DNA of 64,000 bases, taken from contig JANAVB010010791.1 of the NCBI GenBank assembly GCA_029216955.1, positions 10,361,086 to 10,425,085 of the forward strand, in the 5' to 3' direction. A program made the translations under genes and the position numbers. The notes under the pieces are model-generated. The model ran no database searches. It was not told the origin of the DNA and saw only the letters and a program-made list of their open reading frames with translations. Of the stretch, positions 11,342-23,872 are shown piece after piece. The DNA comes from Iris pallida. Taxonomy: Eukaryota; Streptophyta; Magnoliopsida; Asparagales; Iridaceae. Positions within the stretch are counted from its first letter, which is position 1. Each line of letters starts with the position of its first letter.

Positions 11342-13194
11342 CACTACAAGAAAAATACCATTTTATAACGCTTATAAAAATTTATTATAACGGTTTATAT
11401 ATAAGCGTTACACAATTTCAGAACCCACTCTTAACATGACGGTTATGAAGAATTTTGGGCTTATTATAACATTTTATACAAATAAATGAGAATTATAATT
11501 TATACGTATATAACGGCTCTAAATAATGAGAATTATAAAAAAGTCCAAAAACCTAAAATCAACCTGAGTTCCCCGCTCCCTTTTTTCAGTTATCCCGCGA
11601 ACACGAACAAAAGACACTCTTTTTTCTCACTTCCGATCTATCTCCAGGTCAATTTTTTCTCCCCTCTCTCCCACCCCTTCTTCTTTTCCTCTTCACCTTC
11701 TCCTCTTCACCTTCTTCGGTTGCTACAGTAGCCCCCCTCTCCTCCAAAATCAGATCGATAACAGACCCCCTCTCCTCTTCTTTATCTTCTTCTCCTCCTT
11801 CTCCTCTTTGTATTCTCGTTGACGTAGATGAGCAACTTCGTCTTCTCGTCGACCACCAGGGCCTACTCCCTTACTGCTCCATCATCGACATTGCCTCCAC
11901 CGGTAGCGACATAGCCTCCACCGTTGATGACAAGGTTTTTCTCTAATTTTTTTCTTATTATTTTATAATTTATGCCCTAATTTATATTCAAATTTTTTGA
12001 TTTCATTGATTTTAGTGAAAGCCCTAATTTTTGCCCTAATTTCTATCATTGTAGTTTAAGGTTTCTTTTATATTTTCTATTTGTCAAAATATTATTAAAA
12101 ACTTTGAATTCATCTGTCGCACGGATATGGACACGACATTGTGATACGGACACAACACTTATTTTCGTGTATACTTGTGTATTGTGGAGTGGTCAGACAT
12201 GTATACGACATGGTGAGACAGCCGATACTAGTTTTTATTTATCCTAGTGGTAGTGTGCTTATTGTATTGGACCACTTGAGCTATTGCATATTGTTTTGCT
12301 TTTGATTTCCTTCATGAATTTCTTCTTGGTCAGGACAATTTCTTTCCTGAACTAGGACAAGGAACTTGTGGGCTTGTAACTCTTCATTTTTCTTTTTTCG
12401 CTCAGTAAAGTATATAGATATTGTCTATATACTTTCTGAACTGAACACTAGCTTGACATCCACATTGGAGATGCACACAACATTCCTCAAGCAGCCATTG
12501 CTCCTCCGACCAAATTTGGAAAATTATCCTAAAAATAATCTAGATACAACATAGGGATGCTATGTTCAGTACCATCTGTACGAAATTCTATTGAGATGTT
12601 GGATGTCTAGTTTTCCAGGTTGAAGATGGTCTATCATCCAGGGTTTATAGGTTAATGAGTGTAAGTAGCTTGGAGTGAACTCTCTTCATGTCTACTTCTA
12701 TTATATATGGTGTGGTTCGAAGGATTACTAATTTCTTGATCACTAAAGCAGCAATTGTATTCGACTATAATTATAGAATGCTTAAAAACTTTAGAAGGAA
12801 ATGAGCCTAGTAGGCATATATGGTATTGACCAGAATCAACATTGTGTCTTGATAATGGTGGACTTCTTGGTAGGTATGGTTCCACTATCATAAACTTTTT
12901 AGTACAGATTTCCTACCCCTCATGTACTTCGATATTACACATTGTTCTTGAGTTTTGTGAGCCAGTCCATATGCCTACAAGAAAAGATTTTTATCTTCAA
13001 GCAATTCAAAAAATTTGTTGCCTTTCACTTGTATTCTTTCCTTTATATTAAGATGTTCTTGATCATGAATAAACACGTATTGCAGGGACAATCAGGTATT
13101 GAAGAAAATCTCTTGCTTAGAATCCTCATTTGAGAGTTAAGTCTCATCTTCCATGTGTATTTGCTGTGAAAAGAAGGCCAAACCCAAAACAATC
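11342..13194 (+). mobile_element. CACTA (En/Spm) DNA transposon, left end and internal part
   Basis: The left end CACTACAAGAAAAATACC is the diagnostic terminal inverted repeat of plant CACTA elements. Within the first 200 bases the subterminal words TAACGCTTAT, TAACGGTTTAT, AAGCGTTA and GACGGTTATGAAG recur in both directions, as expected of transposase-binding sites. No transposase-like open frame is seen, so it looks non-autonomous. The right end was not found; the sequence is interrupted at 13195 by a Copia LTR. The preceding TAT could be part of a 3-bp target duplication. Confidence 0.7.
11640..11935 (+). other. exon-like CT-rich stretch inside the CACTA element
   Basis: A long CT-rich leader (11640-11810) is followed by a short GC-richer stretch (GACGTAGATGAGCAACTTCG on) that ends at GACAAG|GTTTTT, where GT could be a splice donor. 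Base composition differs from the AT-rich DNA on both sides. CACTA elements are known to pick up host gene pieces. No protein family is recognised, so capture is a guess. Confidence 0.25.
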
Positions 13195-13262
13195 TGTTGG
13201 GATTTTTCCTTAGAGACTAGAAAGATAGTCCCACATTGCCTAGGCCAAATGGATTGTATCAC

Positions 13263-13270
13263 TATATAAA
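13263..13270 (+). promoter_or_regulatory. TATA box of the Copia LTR
   Basis: TATATAAA lies 68 bases into the LTR, downstream of the AGTCCCACATTG block. It is the likely promoter of the Copia transcript. Confidence 0.55.
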
Positions 13271-13489
13271 GCTTTGCTTGTGTTGAGAGATCACATAAGG
13301 TGTGGCACATGGGTGCCATGTGGGTGCCATGTGGGGGTATTTTTCTAGTGAAAAGAAGGATAACCCAACAAAGAAGTATTAATGCTTTTTGTCATACTCA
13401 TGGGATAATATTTCTATGGAGCTAAGTCCCGTAGGGGCTTAGCGACTCGGGCTCGAGCTCGGAATCGGGCTCAAGGGCGCTAAGTGTCA

Positions 13490-13800
13490 CTTTGTTGGCG
13501 CACTTTGCACTTAGCACGTCAGCATCGGCGCATGGAGCCTTGTGCGCAGTTGATGCGCTCGTCTTCTGTACGAGTCGCATGTGCAGGGGCCACAGGTGCA
13601 CACACAGGAGCCGCGGGGCTGCGGTACAGTTGCGTGCTCAAAATGCTGAACTATGCGCCTGCACATTTACGGTGGTGCACTACGCACCTGCATTTGTGGT
13701 GCTGCGCTGTGCGCTTGCGATGCTGCTGCACGCCTGCGCGGCTATGCTGTTTCGTAGCTACACGCAGCGACACGCGTGTTGACGGGCTGTGTGGGCTAAG
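13490..13800. repeat. TGCGC-rich domain in the Copia LTR
   Basis: TGCGC, GCGCA and CGCAC words occur about 15 times in 310 bases, in both orientations, in DNA of far higher GC content than its surroundings. Open frames here are a by-product of composition and lack any family match. Confidence 0.6.
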
Positions 13801-14396
13801 GGGCATGTGGCTGATTGGAAGATTTAAGCGGTTATGGAAAGATTGTGTCAATTAATCAGATCCATCTTTTGTGGGATTTAAATTAAATTCATTCAAATCT
13901 TTCCATTATTCGCTCTTATCTTTTCGTAATCAGTTACGGCCAGGATTAGGATTAGGGTTTCGGCCCTTCTCTATAAACACTCTCTTCGTTCCTTCATTGA
14001 GAACTTACGCTGAAATTAAGACCCGAAGAGAGCTGTGCCGCCATTGCCATTGAAGTCATTTGGAGTTCTTCGATTTCGAGAAAAAAGGTGACAGCGAGCA
14101 TTCCCAGAAGTTCTTTCGAACTTGCTGGTTCCTGGGAGCAGATCACAATCGGACGAATCTTGCTTTGAGCAACGGTGATATTTATCACCCCATCAATACT
14201 GATCTTAATCAATCCAACAGAATTACGGTGAACTTTATTTCGCCTGCTAATTTGCTTTTATCAATCCAGCAAAATTGCGGTGATCTTTAATTCACTTGCT
14301 AAGTTGCTTTTATCAATTCGTGTTCTCGTAGAGACCAAAATTTCTATCTAACGATCTGTTTCGGGACTAACAATCTCAAAGCAAGATTTAGATCTA

Positions 14397-15263
14397 ATGG
14401 AGAACAACCGTGCACAACCTTTTGATACAAGTTTTAAACTTGATAAGTTTGACGGGGAGCATTTCAACGTCTGGAAGAGAAAGGTCAGCCTTAATATTCA
14501 ACTCATAAGCGTCGACTATGTGTTGACAGATCATGAGCCTTTGATTCCAGAGGGTGAAAATGCTCGAAGGGTTGCTGAAGCTACGACTTTACTATCGAAG
14601 TAGATACGGGATAACAACCTCTGCAAGTTGTTGATCCAGAACTCGATGGAGGACTCTCTAGCGGAGTCATACAGCAAGATGGTTAATGCAAAGGACGTCT
14701 GGAAGCCTGTAGAGAATCTCTACAAGTTAGATGAGAACAGAAATAAGATCCATGTGACCAAAAAGCTCTGGAGGATACGGTTCGAGGATGACAAAACCAT
14801 GTTGCTTCAAGTCAAGGAGTTCCTCAAGTTACGTCAAAAGTTAGCGAATGATGGCATGTCCTTGGTCGATGCTTTTGTCGTCGAGGGTATTGTCGCCAAG
14901 CTCCCACCTGGGTGGAGCAACTTCATTATGGACTTGCACTACAAGAAGATAGAAGTGGATCTGGAATGCCTCTTGCACTGGATACATGTTGAAGACGAGT
15001 TGAGGGCTCAACTCAAAGTGGACGCCTTGTCCAAGCAGATGGCTAAGGAGAACATGGTACAAAAAGAAAATTCTAAAGGTAAGCAGAAGGCTCCCTACCA
15101 AAAGAAGAAAGACGTTCACCATCTAATGGTGAATTCGGCTCAGTTCAAGCCCAAGTCCAAAGAACCTGGGACTTGTTTCAACTTTGGCAAGAAAGGCCAC
15201 TAAACGAAGGACTGCAAAGAAAAACCAAAACAAAAAGAGCAAGGTGAGGCTAACTTTGTTGCT
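14397..15263 (+). pseudogene. gag: Copia gag, with two stops
   Basis: The ATG at 14397 opens a Copia gag (FDTSFKLDKFDGEHFNVWKR, then the DVWKPVENLYK and LPPGWSNFIMDL blocks of the UBN2-type gag domain). It stays in one frame (frame of 14397) with a stop at 14601 and another at 15201, inside the zinc knuckle: the knuckle reads CFNFGKKGH, stop, TKDCK, and its second Cys is already Phe. The protein would coat the element's RNA. The frame continues directly into protease. It is not functional as it stands. Confidence 0.85.
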
Positions 15264-16601
15264 ATGATTGTGCAGGTTGACTCAGCTGTAATTGACAAGA
15301 ACTGTTGGATAGACACTCGGGCCTCGTGTCATATTTGCTCAAAGAAGGAGTGGTTTACAACGTACCAACCTATTTCTGAGAAGGTTATGATGGCGAACCA
15401 GACACAAACTGAAGTACCCGGGATCAGGACGGTGGTATTGCAACTGACTTCGGAGAAGTCGTTGATGATTTATAATATGAAGCATGTACCTGCTATAGCC
15501 AAGAACCTGGTATCTGGAAGCCTGCTCTGTAATACAGGCTTGAGGATGGACATTGATGCTGGTCAAGTCGTTATGTCCTATAAAGGAACATACTTCGGGA
15601 AGGCCTTTTGTATCGAAGGGATGTTCAAACTTCAACTTGTAACTCCTATGGAGAGAGTGAATGCAGTTTCTTCTTCTGGTTATTCACTTGAGTTGTGGCA
15701 TGATAGACTGGGACATGTTTATTATAAAAGAATAAACAAGATGTCTAGTCTAGGCCTTATCTCCAAATATAGGGGTAAGGAGTTGGAGAAGTGTGAGGTC
15801 TGTGCGCAGACTAAGATCATAAGAAAACTATTCAAGCGGGTAAACCAAAGTACAGATCTTCTGGAGTTGGTGCACTCAGATATCTGTGATTTTAAACAGT
15901 TCTCCACAAAGGCCGGGATGAAGTATTTTATTACTTTCATCGACGACTTCTCAAGGTACGCATTTGTTTATCTGCTCAAGTCTAAAGATGAAGCGTTTGA
16001 GAAGTTTAAGGACTTCAAGGCTGAAGCCGAGCGTCAAATCGGACAACAACTCAAGAGACTCAGAAGTGATAGAGGTGGCGAATATAGGTCTCATGAATTC
16101 ACATCGTTTTATAGAGAACATGGAATTATCAATGAGACAACTGCTCCGTACTTCCCTCAATCAAATTTTGTTACAGAAAGGACGAACAAAACGTTGACAG
16201 AGATGATGAACTCAATATTGTCAAATACGGGTCTTTTAAATTACTTCTGGGATAAAGCAGTGCTTATGGCTACATTTATATTGAACAGAGTGCCGCATGC
16301 AACTTCAGAAGTCACTTCTCATGAACTCTGATTCAAGGTCAGACCCAACTTGCATATAATTCGAGTGTGGAGGTGTCTGGCGTATGTGAAGCTTTCAGAT
16401 TTGAGGATTCAGAAGCTAGAAACAAGGACTACGGAGACTATATTCTTGGGTTATACTGATAAGAGTGATGCTTGGAGGATCCTTGATATTGAGTCAAATA
16501 ATGTCATTGAATCTCGCAATCCAGAATTCTTTGAAGATAAATTTGCAAGGTACAAGAATATTGTTCTCGTAGATATTCCGAAGAACAATGTGAGTGCATA
16601 G
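15264..16601 (+). pseudogene. pol: Copia protease and integrase
   Basis: It is in the same frame as gag. The protease active site reads WIDTRASCH where the family has D-[ST]-G-A-S, so the Gly is lost. The integrase follows with its zinc site (LWHDRLGH ... CEVCAQTK, 15690-15820) and the D, D, E catalytic set: VHSDICDF at about 15875, LRSDRGGEY at about 16060, and the Glu of FVTERTNKTL at about 16180. Stops lie at 16329 and 16599. The downstream W..L..LRVWRC-like block (16350 on) is the integrase C-terminus. Integrase would join the cDNA to the host genome; the catalytic residues survive but the chain is broken. Confidence 0.85.
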
Positions 16602-18160
16602 GAGGCTCAAGTTCCTTACGAAGAAGTAGTACAAGAAAATGTTGTTACTGCAGAAACAACTATTGAACTAGAACTCGCAGAACCTATATCTAAACGAGTG
16701 AGAAGACAGAAGAACTTCAGAGAGGATTTTGTCACCTATCATTTGGAAGAAGACCTACTTACCTATGATGAGGCGATGAAGACCAGCGATGTTATCTTCT
16801 GAAAGGAGGCTATTAATGATGAGTATGACCCGATAACCTCCAATAATACGTGGGTGCTGGTCGACCTGCCTGAAAGAGCAAAACCAATCGGATGCAAATA
16901 GATCTTCAAGAAGAAGATGAAGGCCGATGGAACTGTTGACAAGTTCAAGGTAATGGTAGTTACCAAGGGATTTTCTCAAAAGTAGGGGATCGATTATTTC
17001 GATACCTATGCTCCAGTAGCGCAGATGACGACCATTAGGATGTTGATTGCTCTAAGCGTAATTCATAAGCTGGTAATTCATCAGATGGATGTTAAAACCG
17101 CTTTCCTGAATGGTGAATTGACCGAAGAGATCTACATGCAACAGCCAGAATGATTCATCATCAAGGGCCTCGAAGACAAAGTCTACAAGTTGGTGAAATC
17201 TTTATAGGGTCTGAAGCAAGCTCCCAAGATATGGCATGACAAGTTTGATAAAGTCATAAGATCAAACGGCTACAGGGTCAGCGAGACGGACAAGTGTGTG
17301 TACACAAAGTTTGCTGACGGAAGAGGAGTTGTCATTTGTCTATACATGGACGACATGCTGATCTTGGGTACAGATCTAGCAAGTATCACTAAGACAAAGA
17401 AGTTCCTCTCATCTAAGTTCAGCATGAAGGACTTAGGGGAAGCTAATGTTATCCTGGGGATAAAGATCATCCGGACGGAAAATGGAGTGGCATTGTTACA
17501 GTCTCATTACATTGAGAAGATGCTCACACGCTATAGGTATCAGGATCTTTTAGGGATCGATACGCTATATAGGTGTGATAAGAAGCTGAAGCCAAATCTA
17601 AAGAAAAGCGTCAGGCAATTGGAGTACTTAAGCATCATCGGGAGTTTGATGTATGCGACTACTGCCACAAGACCTAACATAGCTTTTACCGTAGGGATGC
17701 TGAGTCAGTTCATGAGCAATCCAGGTGTGGAGCACTGGAAAGCTGTGAAGAGGGTTATGAGATACCTCAAAAGGACTCAGAAGTATGCACTATACTACTG
17801 CAGAGATCTAACAGTAGTGGAGGCCTTCAGTGATACAAGCTGGTGCTCAGAAGTAAAGAGAGAAAGGTCCATAAGTGGATATATTTTCTCCATGGGTGGA
17901 GCTGTTATATCATGAAAGTCGAAAACGTAGACTATGTTATCTCACTCTTCTATAGAATCTGAGCTCTATGCACTAGCGACTGCAGCAGATGAAGCAAATG
18001 ACTTCGGAAGCTCATGTATGATCTTCTTATGGTTGGTGCACAGATTTTGATAGTGTCGATTTACTGCGACAACCAGGCGACTGCAGTGGTGGCATCGAAT
18101 AACCTCTTCAATGGCAAGAAGAGGACTGTGCGCCTAAGGAACAAGGCGGTAAATGATCTT
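16602..18160 (+). pseudogene. pol: Copia reverse transcriptase and RNase H, truncated
   Basis: Still in one frame, it reads through the fingers and palm blocks (FDTYAPVAQMTTIR, QMDVKTAFLNGEL, GLKQAPKIWH) to the intact catalytic YMDD at 17343-17354, then the RNase H connection (ATRPNIAFTVGMLSQFM, DTSWCSE, SSIESELYALA, YCDNQAT). Stops lie at 16800, 16899, 16983, 17151, 17205, 17913 and about 17928; most are Trp or Gln codons changed by one C-to-T or G-to-A step. A frameshift precedes 18014. RNase H is cut off near 18160, after RLRNKAV, by the start of another element; the 3' LTR is not seen. Confidence 0.85.
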
Positions 18161-18805
18161 AGAAACCCCCTAAATTTCTACTACATTTTTTTTAAAAATT
18201 GGTATTTAATTTGTACTTCTTATTTGTACGCCGCGTGCGAATTTGTATTTTACGTATTTGTTCGTCAAGTGCGAATATGTGCGAGGTACATATTTTTAGA
18301 AAATATTTTTATTATATAGAAATAAAGCTTTCAAATAATAAGTGATAAATATTTTATTTCTTTATTTGTAAATTTTAGTGCGAAAAGTTGTACAAGGCAT
18401 CACATTGAGAAATTTCCAAAACATTATTTTATTTAATATAGAAAGGCTGTTTTAGTTATTGGTAAAATTAGAAAGTAAGCTTTATATATTTATTCTAGAT
18501 TTCTAAGAGGTAGATGAATCAAATCCATATATATGTTAAAATTAATAATTTTTGAAATTAATAATTATATTATTTTTAGTTATAAAATGATATTGATAAA
18601 TTAGATTATTATGATTAAATCTGAATTGGATTTTTATGAATAAATTCTAAATAGTTTTTAAATTAAATTAAAGGTTATCTAGTGTTAGTTTAAATTGGAG
18701 TTTGAATTACCGAATTGATTTTAAATCAATTTGAATTAACTAATGAATTATCTAATAAGGATTTAAACCGTTCTAATCCTTATCCAAATATGAGATTCTA
18801 CCTCC

Positions 18806-18813
18806 TATATAAG
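18806..18813 (+). promoter_or_regulatory. TATA box of the LTR
   Basis: TATATAAG lies about 650 bases from the proposed LTR start, followed by GTAGAGGCTCC and a CT-rich stretch, the same spacing as in other LTRs of the window. Confidence 0.45.
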
Positions 18814-20117
18814 TAGAGGCTCCATAAATCAAAATTTTTACAGCTCCAAATTCTCCACCACTACTAAACCCGTGTATCGTGTCCGTGTCCTCCTTCCCAT
18901 CCACTATTTTCTTTTATTACAAATACAAAGTTCTTCCGTATCGGATATGCCGGACGCAACCATGTTCCCATGTCGCAAAGGACACCATCCACGCCACCAA
19001 CCGCAGAAACCTGCCTCACCACCGTCCTGTCATCACCCCCGCGACGGACTTTCCCATCTCCTGGCCGAAGCCGCCAACTCCGTCAATGGCTGGCGACCCA
19101 CCAAAGCAAATCACCCTCTCACCTTCGTTTCCCAGGCACCACCATCAACTTCATTAACACCACCCGACCATCACCAACACCATCGCCATCATCCCTGCGC
19201 CACCGTACCACGGCCAAACCACACACGCACCACCACCGTCACCCCACTCGGCCGGCTACCTAACCCGGCCATCCCCTTCGGCCCACGCCCCATGGCAACT
19301 CCGGCCACCCGACCGCTGGACTTTCTTTCCAACCACCTCTCTTGGACGGCCACCAACCCCCATTACCTCCACCATTATGACCACCACCATCACCCAGGAA
19401 ACAAAAAAGGGGAAACACCTAACCTGAGCCAACAGCATCGCCACCCGTCCCAGAGCTCGCCGCCTACCTGCTGTCGGCGTCCGCTATTGCTGCCCCGATC
19501 CGCCCTCTGGCGGCGAAGATCCACGCACGCTGACCACTGCCCGACGTGACCCACCGCCGATAGCCACGCGTGAGAATTTCGCTTCCGCCTCCCTCGACTG
19601 GTTACTGGCACCCCCTTCGTGAGTACGCCGCCCTTCCCCGTCCATCGAAACATGCACCGCCAGGCGTCCACCAACCCCCGGAGCTGTCCCGCGCCTCCCG
19701 TCTCGAGCGCCCTCTTCGGCTCCTCCCACCGTGACCCGTCGACTAAGTCGCCGGGAGCCCCCGTGAGATCTGAATCTCTTTGGTAAGACCCCCTCTCATG
19801 TTCTCTTGCCTTCTCTCTCCCTCTAATTTCTGGGTTTATTCGAGGATTGTTCCTTCTTCACAGGAGTACAAGAGGTTGCTTTGTTGTTTTTACTACTTAT
19901 TAGTACTTTATCATTTTTAGTCTGTTTTAATTGTATCTAATATTTATTATTACCTAAATTATTATTACTTTACTATTTTCATTAGTATTATTATTATTGT
20001 ATTGTTACTTAAATCGTGACCTTATTTTTAATATTTTGAAGAGAATATATGTATAATTTAGTTTTACATATAGTAAAACTTTATTTGTTTCTTGTAATAT
20101 AATTATTATTGTAGAAT

Positions 20118-20183
20118 TTATATATATATATATATATATATTTTATATATATATATATATATAAAATATATATATATATATAA

Positions 20184-20267
<84 letters not shown>
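20118..20267. repeat. TA microsatellite, about 150 bp
   Basis: A nearly pure TA run is broken by short TTTTA or AAAA interruptions at 20141, 20163 and 20182. It can form hairpins; copy number is likely to be polymorphic. Confidence 0.95.
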
Positions 20268-20270
<3 letters not shown>

Positions 20271-21994
20271 CTTGGACGATAATAAGCTGTAGGCCTAAAT
20301 TAATTTCCTAGTATTTATTAGAAATAATTTTACAAACAAAAATATATAGTTAACTATCTAAACACCTTATTTTTACAAAAGTTAGTTTTCAGCCCTAGAA
20401 TATTTTTCTAGATATTTATGTGCTTATCTAAATTATTTTTTACTAATAAACAAATATCTTTTCCAAAGTATTATAAATGATTTATTAGTATTTCTTTATT
20501 TAAAACTATTTTGGTAACTAATAGGTATAACTTTCAAAAGTATTATGAATATTTTCTAAAATAGTTTTATTCCACAAATTCCTTCAATTATCATTCATCG
20601 TGGCTAATTGCACTTACATTTTCTCGCGTAATTGGACCTTCTACCTCGACCATGGCTATTGGACTATTGGGACATATCAGAACACCTCCCCACACCAGGC
20701 GTAACACCGGACAAGATATCTTGCCATATTTACTGTTTATAATTAGTTGCATCTTTCTTTCTTTACTACATATTTATTTCCTGTTTATTTTCAGTTGGAT
20801 CCATGACTTGCTTTTTATAGTTTACTTGCTTTTCTTTCAGTTATTTTTCTTGCTTGTCTTTAAATATGCATGTGGGCCTAGTCTTAGCGGACTACCTTTT
20901 TTTTGTGACCCTTGGGAGGGTGAAGACAGTTTGATGTATGGGCTACCCAAAACCAAAAGCCGTAGTAACTGTATACTACGGTAGCCGTGTCGCGACGGTC
21001 ACTAGCCTCGAGCTATGTGGACTGATAGGTTACGTAGGCCGTATGTAACACCCACATTTCAGAATTGAGGATATTTTTGAACTTTTGTAATTATATTATT
21101 TAATAATGATATTTAAATCATATTGTAATTTTTGATAATTTTTAATCAATTTAAAACTATTTAAATCTGTGACTTGTAATTTTGATGTTTTGCTAGTGTA
21201 ACCCTAGTGATTGCATGACCTGGAGACTAACCATGACCAAGAAGGCCTAACCAAGTGATTAGGATGACTAATTACAACTTTTTAGCCTAGGAGTATTTTG
21301 GTCATTTTTGACTTATTAATGAAAATGAATTTTGATTGATTATTATGGTACTAATCATTTTATTAGAGACTAACCTAGTTCTGACCTAACCTAGATGTTA
21401 TTGATGTTCATGGAGGCTTAGTTAGAAAGTTAGAGACTTAATGGCTAAGTTAGATTAATATCTAGATATTATGTTAGTAGATATTTTGGTTAGATATTAG
21501 TGTAAAAAACCTACTTTTGATGTGAGCCTTTGATTAAGCTTGAATTCATGTGGAGAAGCCTTAGCCACTCATCTAACAATTGCAAAACCCTAACCCTAGC
21601 CTATTCCAACAACCATCAAGAGGCCACCCCCTATTTAAACATCTCTTCACAAATTCCTTGCCTCTTTTTAATACCTACACAAAGCCCTAACAGTGTTCTT
21701 CCCCAAACCTTCACCAATTCTCCATTTCTCCTCCAAATTGGATAAAACCAATTGCATTGAACTCCCCTACAGTAGAGGATACCATTGGTGGGTAGCTAGC
21801 AAGGATTTGGAGGCTTGGGATCATTGCAAGTTGGAGATAAGCCCTCATTCACTAAGCCTTTCATTGAGGTTTCACCCTCAATAGGTAAAACCTATCAAAC
21901 TCATTCAAATTTCTGATTTCCTTTCATAGTTGCATTCATTTAGGTATACCCTAGCTGTAGACCAAGTTTGGTAGGAATTGGAGTCCATTAGGTA

Positions 21995-22680
21995 TGCGTG
22001 TCGGACACGTATCGGAGTGTATTATAAAGTGTTTGGTGAAATGCCTAAATGAATTGATTTTCAACCTATTTCAAAACAAATTTCATATTTATATAGCCCT
22101 ATATGTGGGAATTAATTTTGTATTTGACTGAGTTGATTTTTGTGCGTGTTTTATGTCCAAACTGGACACGAACTCTCCCGCAGGATACTGCACAGGGGAG
22201 TACAGTGCTCCCGTGCAGCTCGAGTGTCCTAGCGGATATGATACGACACCATCTGTTATAAAACTTCACAGACACATGGGGGCAACCACTGACATCATGT
22301 CCATAAAGTTTTATGAGTCCTCGACGAGTGTGCGCGAAGAAATCGCTTGTGCACAGATTTGTATTGTCAGCACACACGAGAAATTTTCTTTCTGATATGG
22401 TTTTCTTATTACTGACATGATGTACTTGGACACCTATCAGGGTATTAGACACGACCACCTAGAACTACACTACCTATATACTTGACTACGAGACCTCTAG
22501 GGGCTTTTGTCGTATCCTAGTGGACACGACATATCAGCACGGGACTGTGCTGAGCACAACCTCTGATTCATTGCTGACACTGTTTGGACACAGCTATTGG
22601 ACACAAGTCGACACACTATTAGACACGTATGGACATGACTCGACACCTAGATAACACCTAGGATTCGACACACTCCTTTT
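21995..22680. repeat. GACAC/GTGTC-rich domain in LTR
   Basis: GACAC, GTGTC, GGACACGA and related words occur on both strands more than 25 times in under 700 bases (for example CGTGTCGGACACGTATC at 22000). The same kind of domain sits at the same place in the LTRs at 25490-26145 and 38785-39345. Confidence 0.7.
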
Positions 22681-23667
22681 CCTTCTAATTGCCAGGTTTT
22701 GTTGGTGTTAGGTTCGATTGATTTGATTTGGGTGTTCACTTGTTCGACTGATACTGAGTTCTAGTCTGAGTTTTGATTTCTTGAGATGTTGATTCACAGT
22801 TGGGATAATTGAAATGGAATGTTGATTTGTTTCAGATTGTGTATTGATATGGGATTGTTTTTGGCTGTGATATATTTCAAGTTGTTTCAATTTTTGGGGT
22901 TTGATCAATGTAATTATTAGCTGTAAAAATCTGAAATTAAGTTCATTACAAGATAACTGAGTTTGATTGAACTTGTTGATCCCCAAGTTGATTTGAACTG
23001 TTTGAATCTGCAAACTGACTTGGGATTGTTGTATCTTGATATGAGATACCTGAGATTGTTGTTACTACTGATGTTCAGTTTTCCTTCTTTCTTTTTCTGA
23101 TAAGTGAATGTATTATGGTTAAATTAAGGTAGTATAATGTATGCACTGTTCTAAAATTTGGTTCTATAAAACCTGAGATGAATGCATAAACTGAAAATTT
23201 AGCTTAACATGTTAAACCATAAAACCTGAGAATAACTTGGTAGTTGTTGAGCTGTGTTCCTGAGATTAACTCAGGTATGCAAGACTGAAATGTATGAAAT
23301 GCATGTATGATATCAAATTGAATATTGAAACTGAGTACAACCCTTTCATATTTTCATTCCCTTTCCTTCCCTTTCAGTCCCTTCTTGCATGTAGGTATCC
23401 TATCTAATTTTATGCATGTTAACAATCTGAGATTATAGGGTTGTAATGAAACTAAAAATGGTTTGATGGAAAACTGAGATTTGAGTTAACTGGATTTGGG
23501 ATATAGGCATGAAAATTGAGTTTGATATCAATGTTAACTGTACACTATTTTTGAATTCATTTTGGGCTTTGGATTTGGTTTAGATGTAATGTAATGTAAT
23601 GTAAGCTATATATATGATGTTGTATGAAATATATGAGAATGATATCTAATGAATGCATATATGTTAA

Positions 23668-23670
<3 letters not shown>

Positions 23671-23756
<86 letters not shown>

Positions 23757-23776
23757 ATATGTATTGTAATGTATAT

Positions 23777-23857
<81 letters not shown>

Positions 23858-23872
23858 TATATGCATTGTAAT
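23671..23872. repeat. TA microsatellite with T-run, about 200 bp
   Basis: Two TA tracts are split by a 14-base T run (23703-23716) and by a short GTATTGTAATG stretch. It occupies the site where the complete LTR copy has a much shorter TA tract (36416-36472) and the LTR at 1-3010 has only about ten bases (980-990). Confidence 0.95.

Larger units (their letters stand above)
13195..14396 (+). mobile_element. Ty1/Copia 5' LTR and leader
   Basis: TGTTGGGATTTTTCC followed by AGTCCCACATTGCC and a TATA box is a common layout of Copia LTRs. The LTR end is not certain, as no Met-type primer site is found before the gag ATG at 14397; two near-repeats (TTGCTTTTATCAAT at 14260 and 14306) lie in this stretch. 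A second TATA-like CTATAAAC is at 13971. A GC-rich TGCGC-laden domain (13490-13800) separates the two. Confidence 0.6.
18161..21043 (+). mobile_element. long LTR-like element, no coding capacity
   Basis: Copia RNase H sequence stops near 18160 and a TTAGAAACCCCCTAAATTTC start resembles the eroded start of a family-X LTR. The layout also fits an LTR: AT-rich 600 bases, TATA box at 18806, a C-rich transcribed part (CCACCA-rich, 18870-19760), a possible splice donor GTAAGA at about 19782, an AT-rich part with a TA microsatellite, and a final GC-richer block (20640-21000). The open frames in the C-rich part show no family and reflect composition. The right end is masked by the LTR inserted at 21044. 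Confidence 0.45.

Noticed and set aside
11590..11600. Telomere-type repeats (AACCCTAACCC words near 11200, 21590, 25110)
   Set aside because: Only one or two units each, at the same place in LTRs near the transcript start; no telomeric array.
13195..13370. A 176-bp element with TGTTGGG...CCCAACA ends
   Set aside because: The ends are inverted, but no target duplication is seen and the TATA box layout fits the start of a longer Copia LTR feeding the gag at 14397.
13484..13855. A 123-codon open frame, Cys- and Ala-rich
   Set aside because: It lies in the TGCGC-rich part of the Copia LTR; three overlapping frames are open, which reflects GC-rich composition. No family match.
18872..19549. A 225-codon Pro/His-rich open frame
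   Set aside because: It is made of CCACCA-type low-complexity DNA with open frames on both strands, inside an LTR. No domain.
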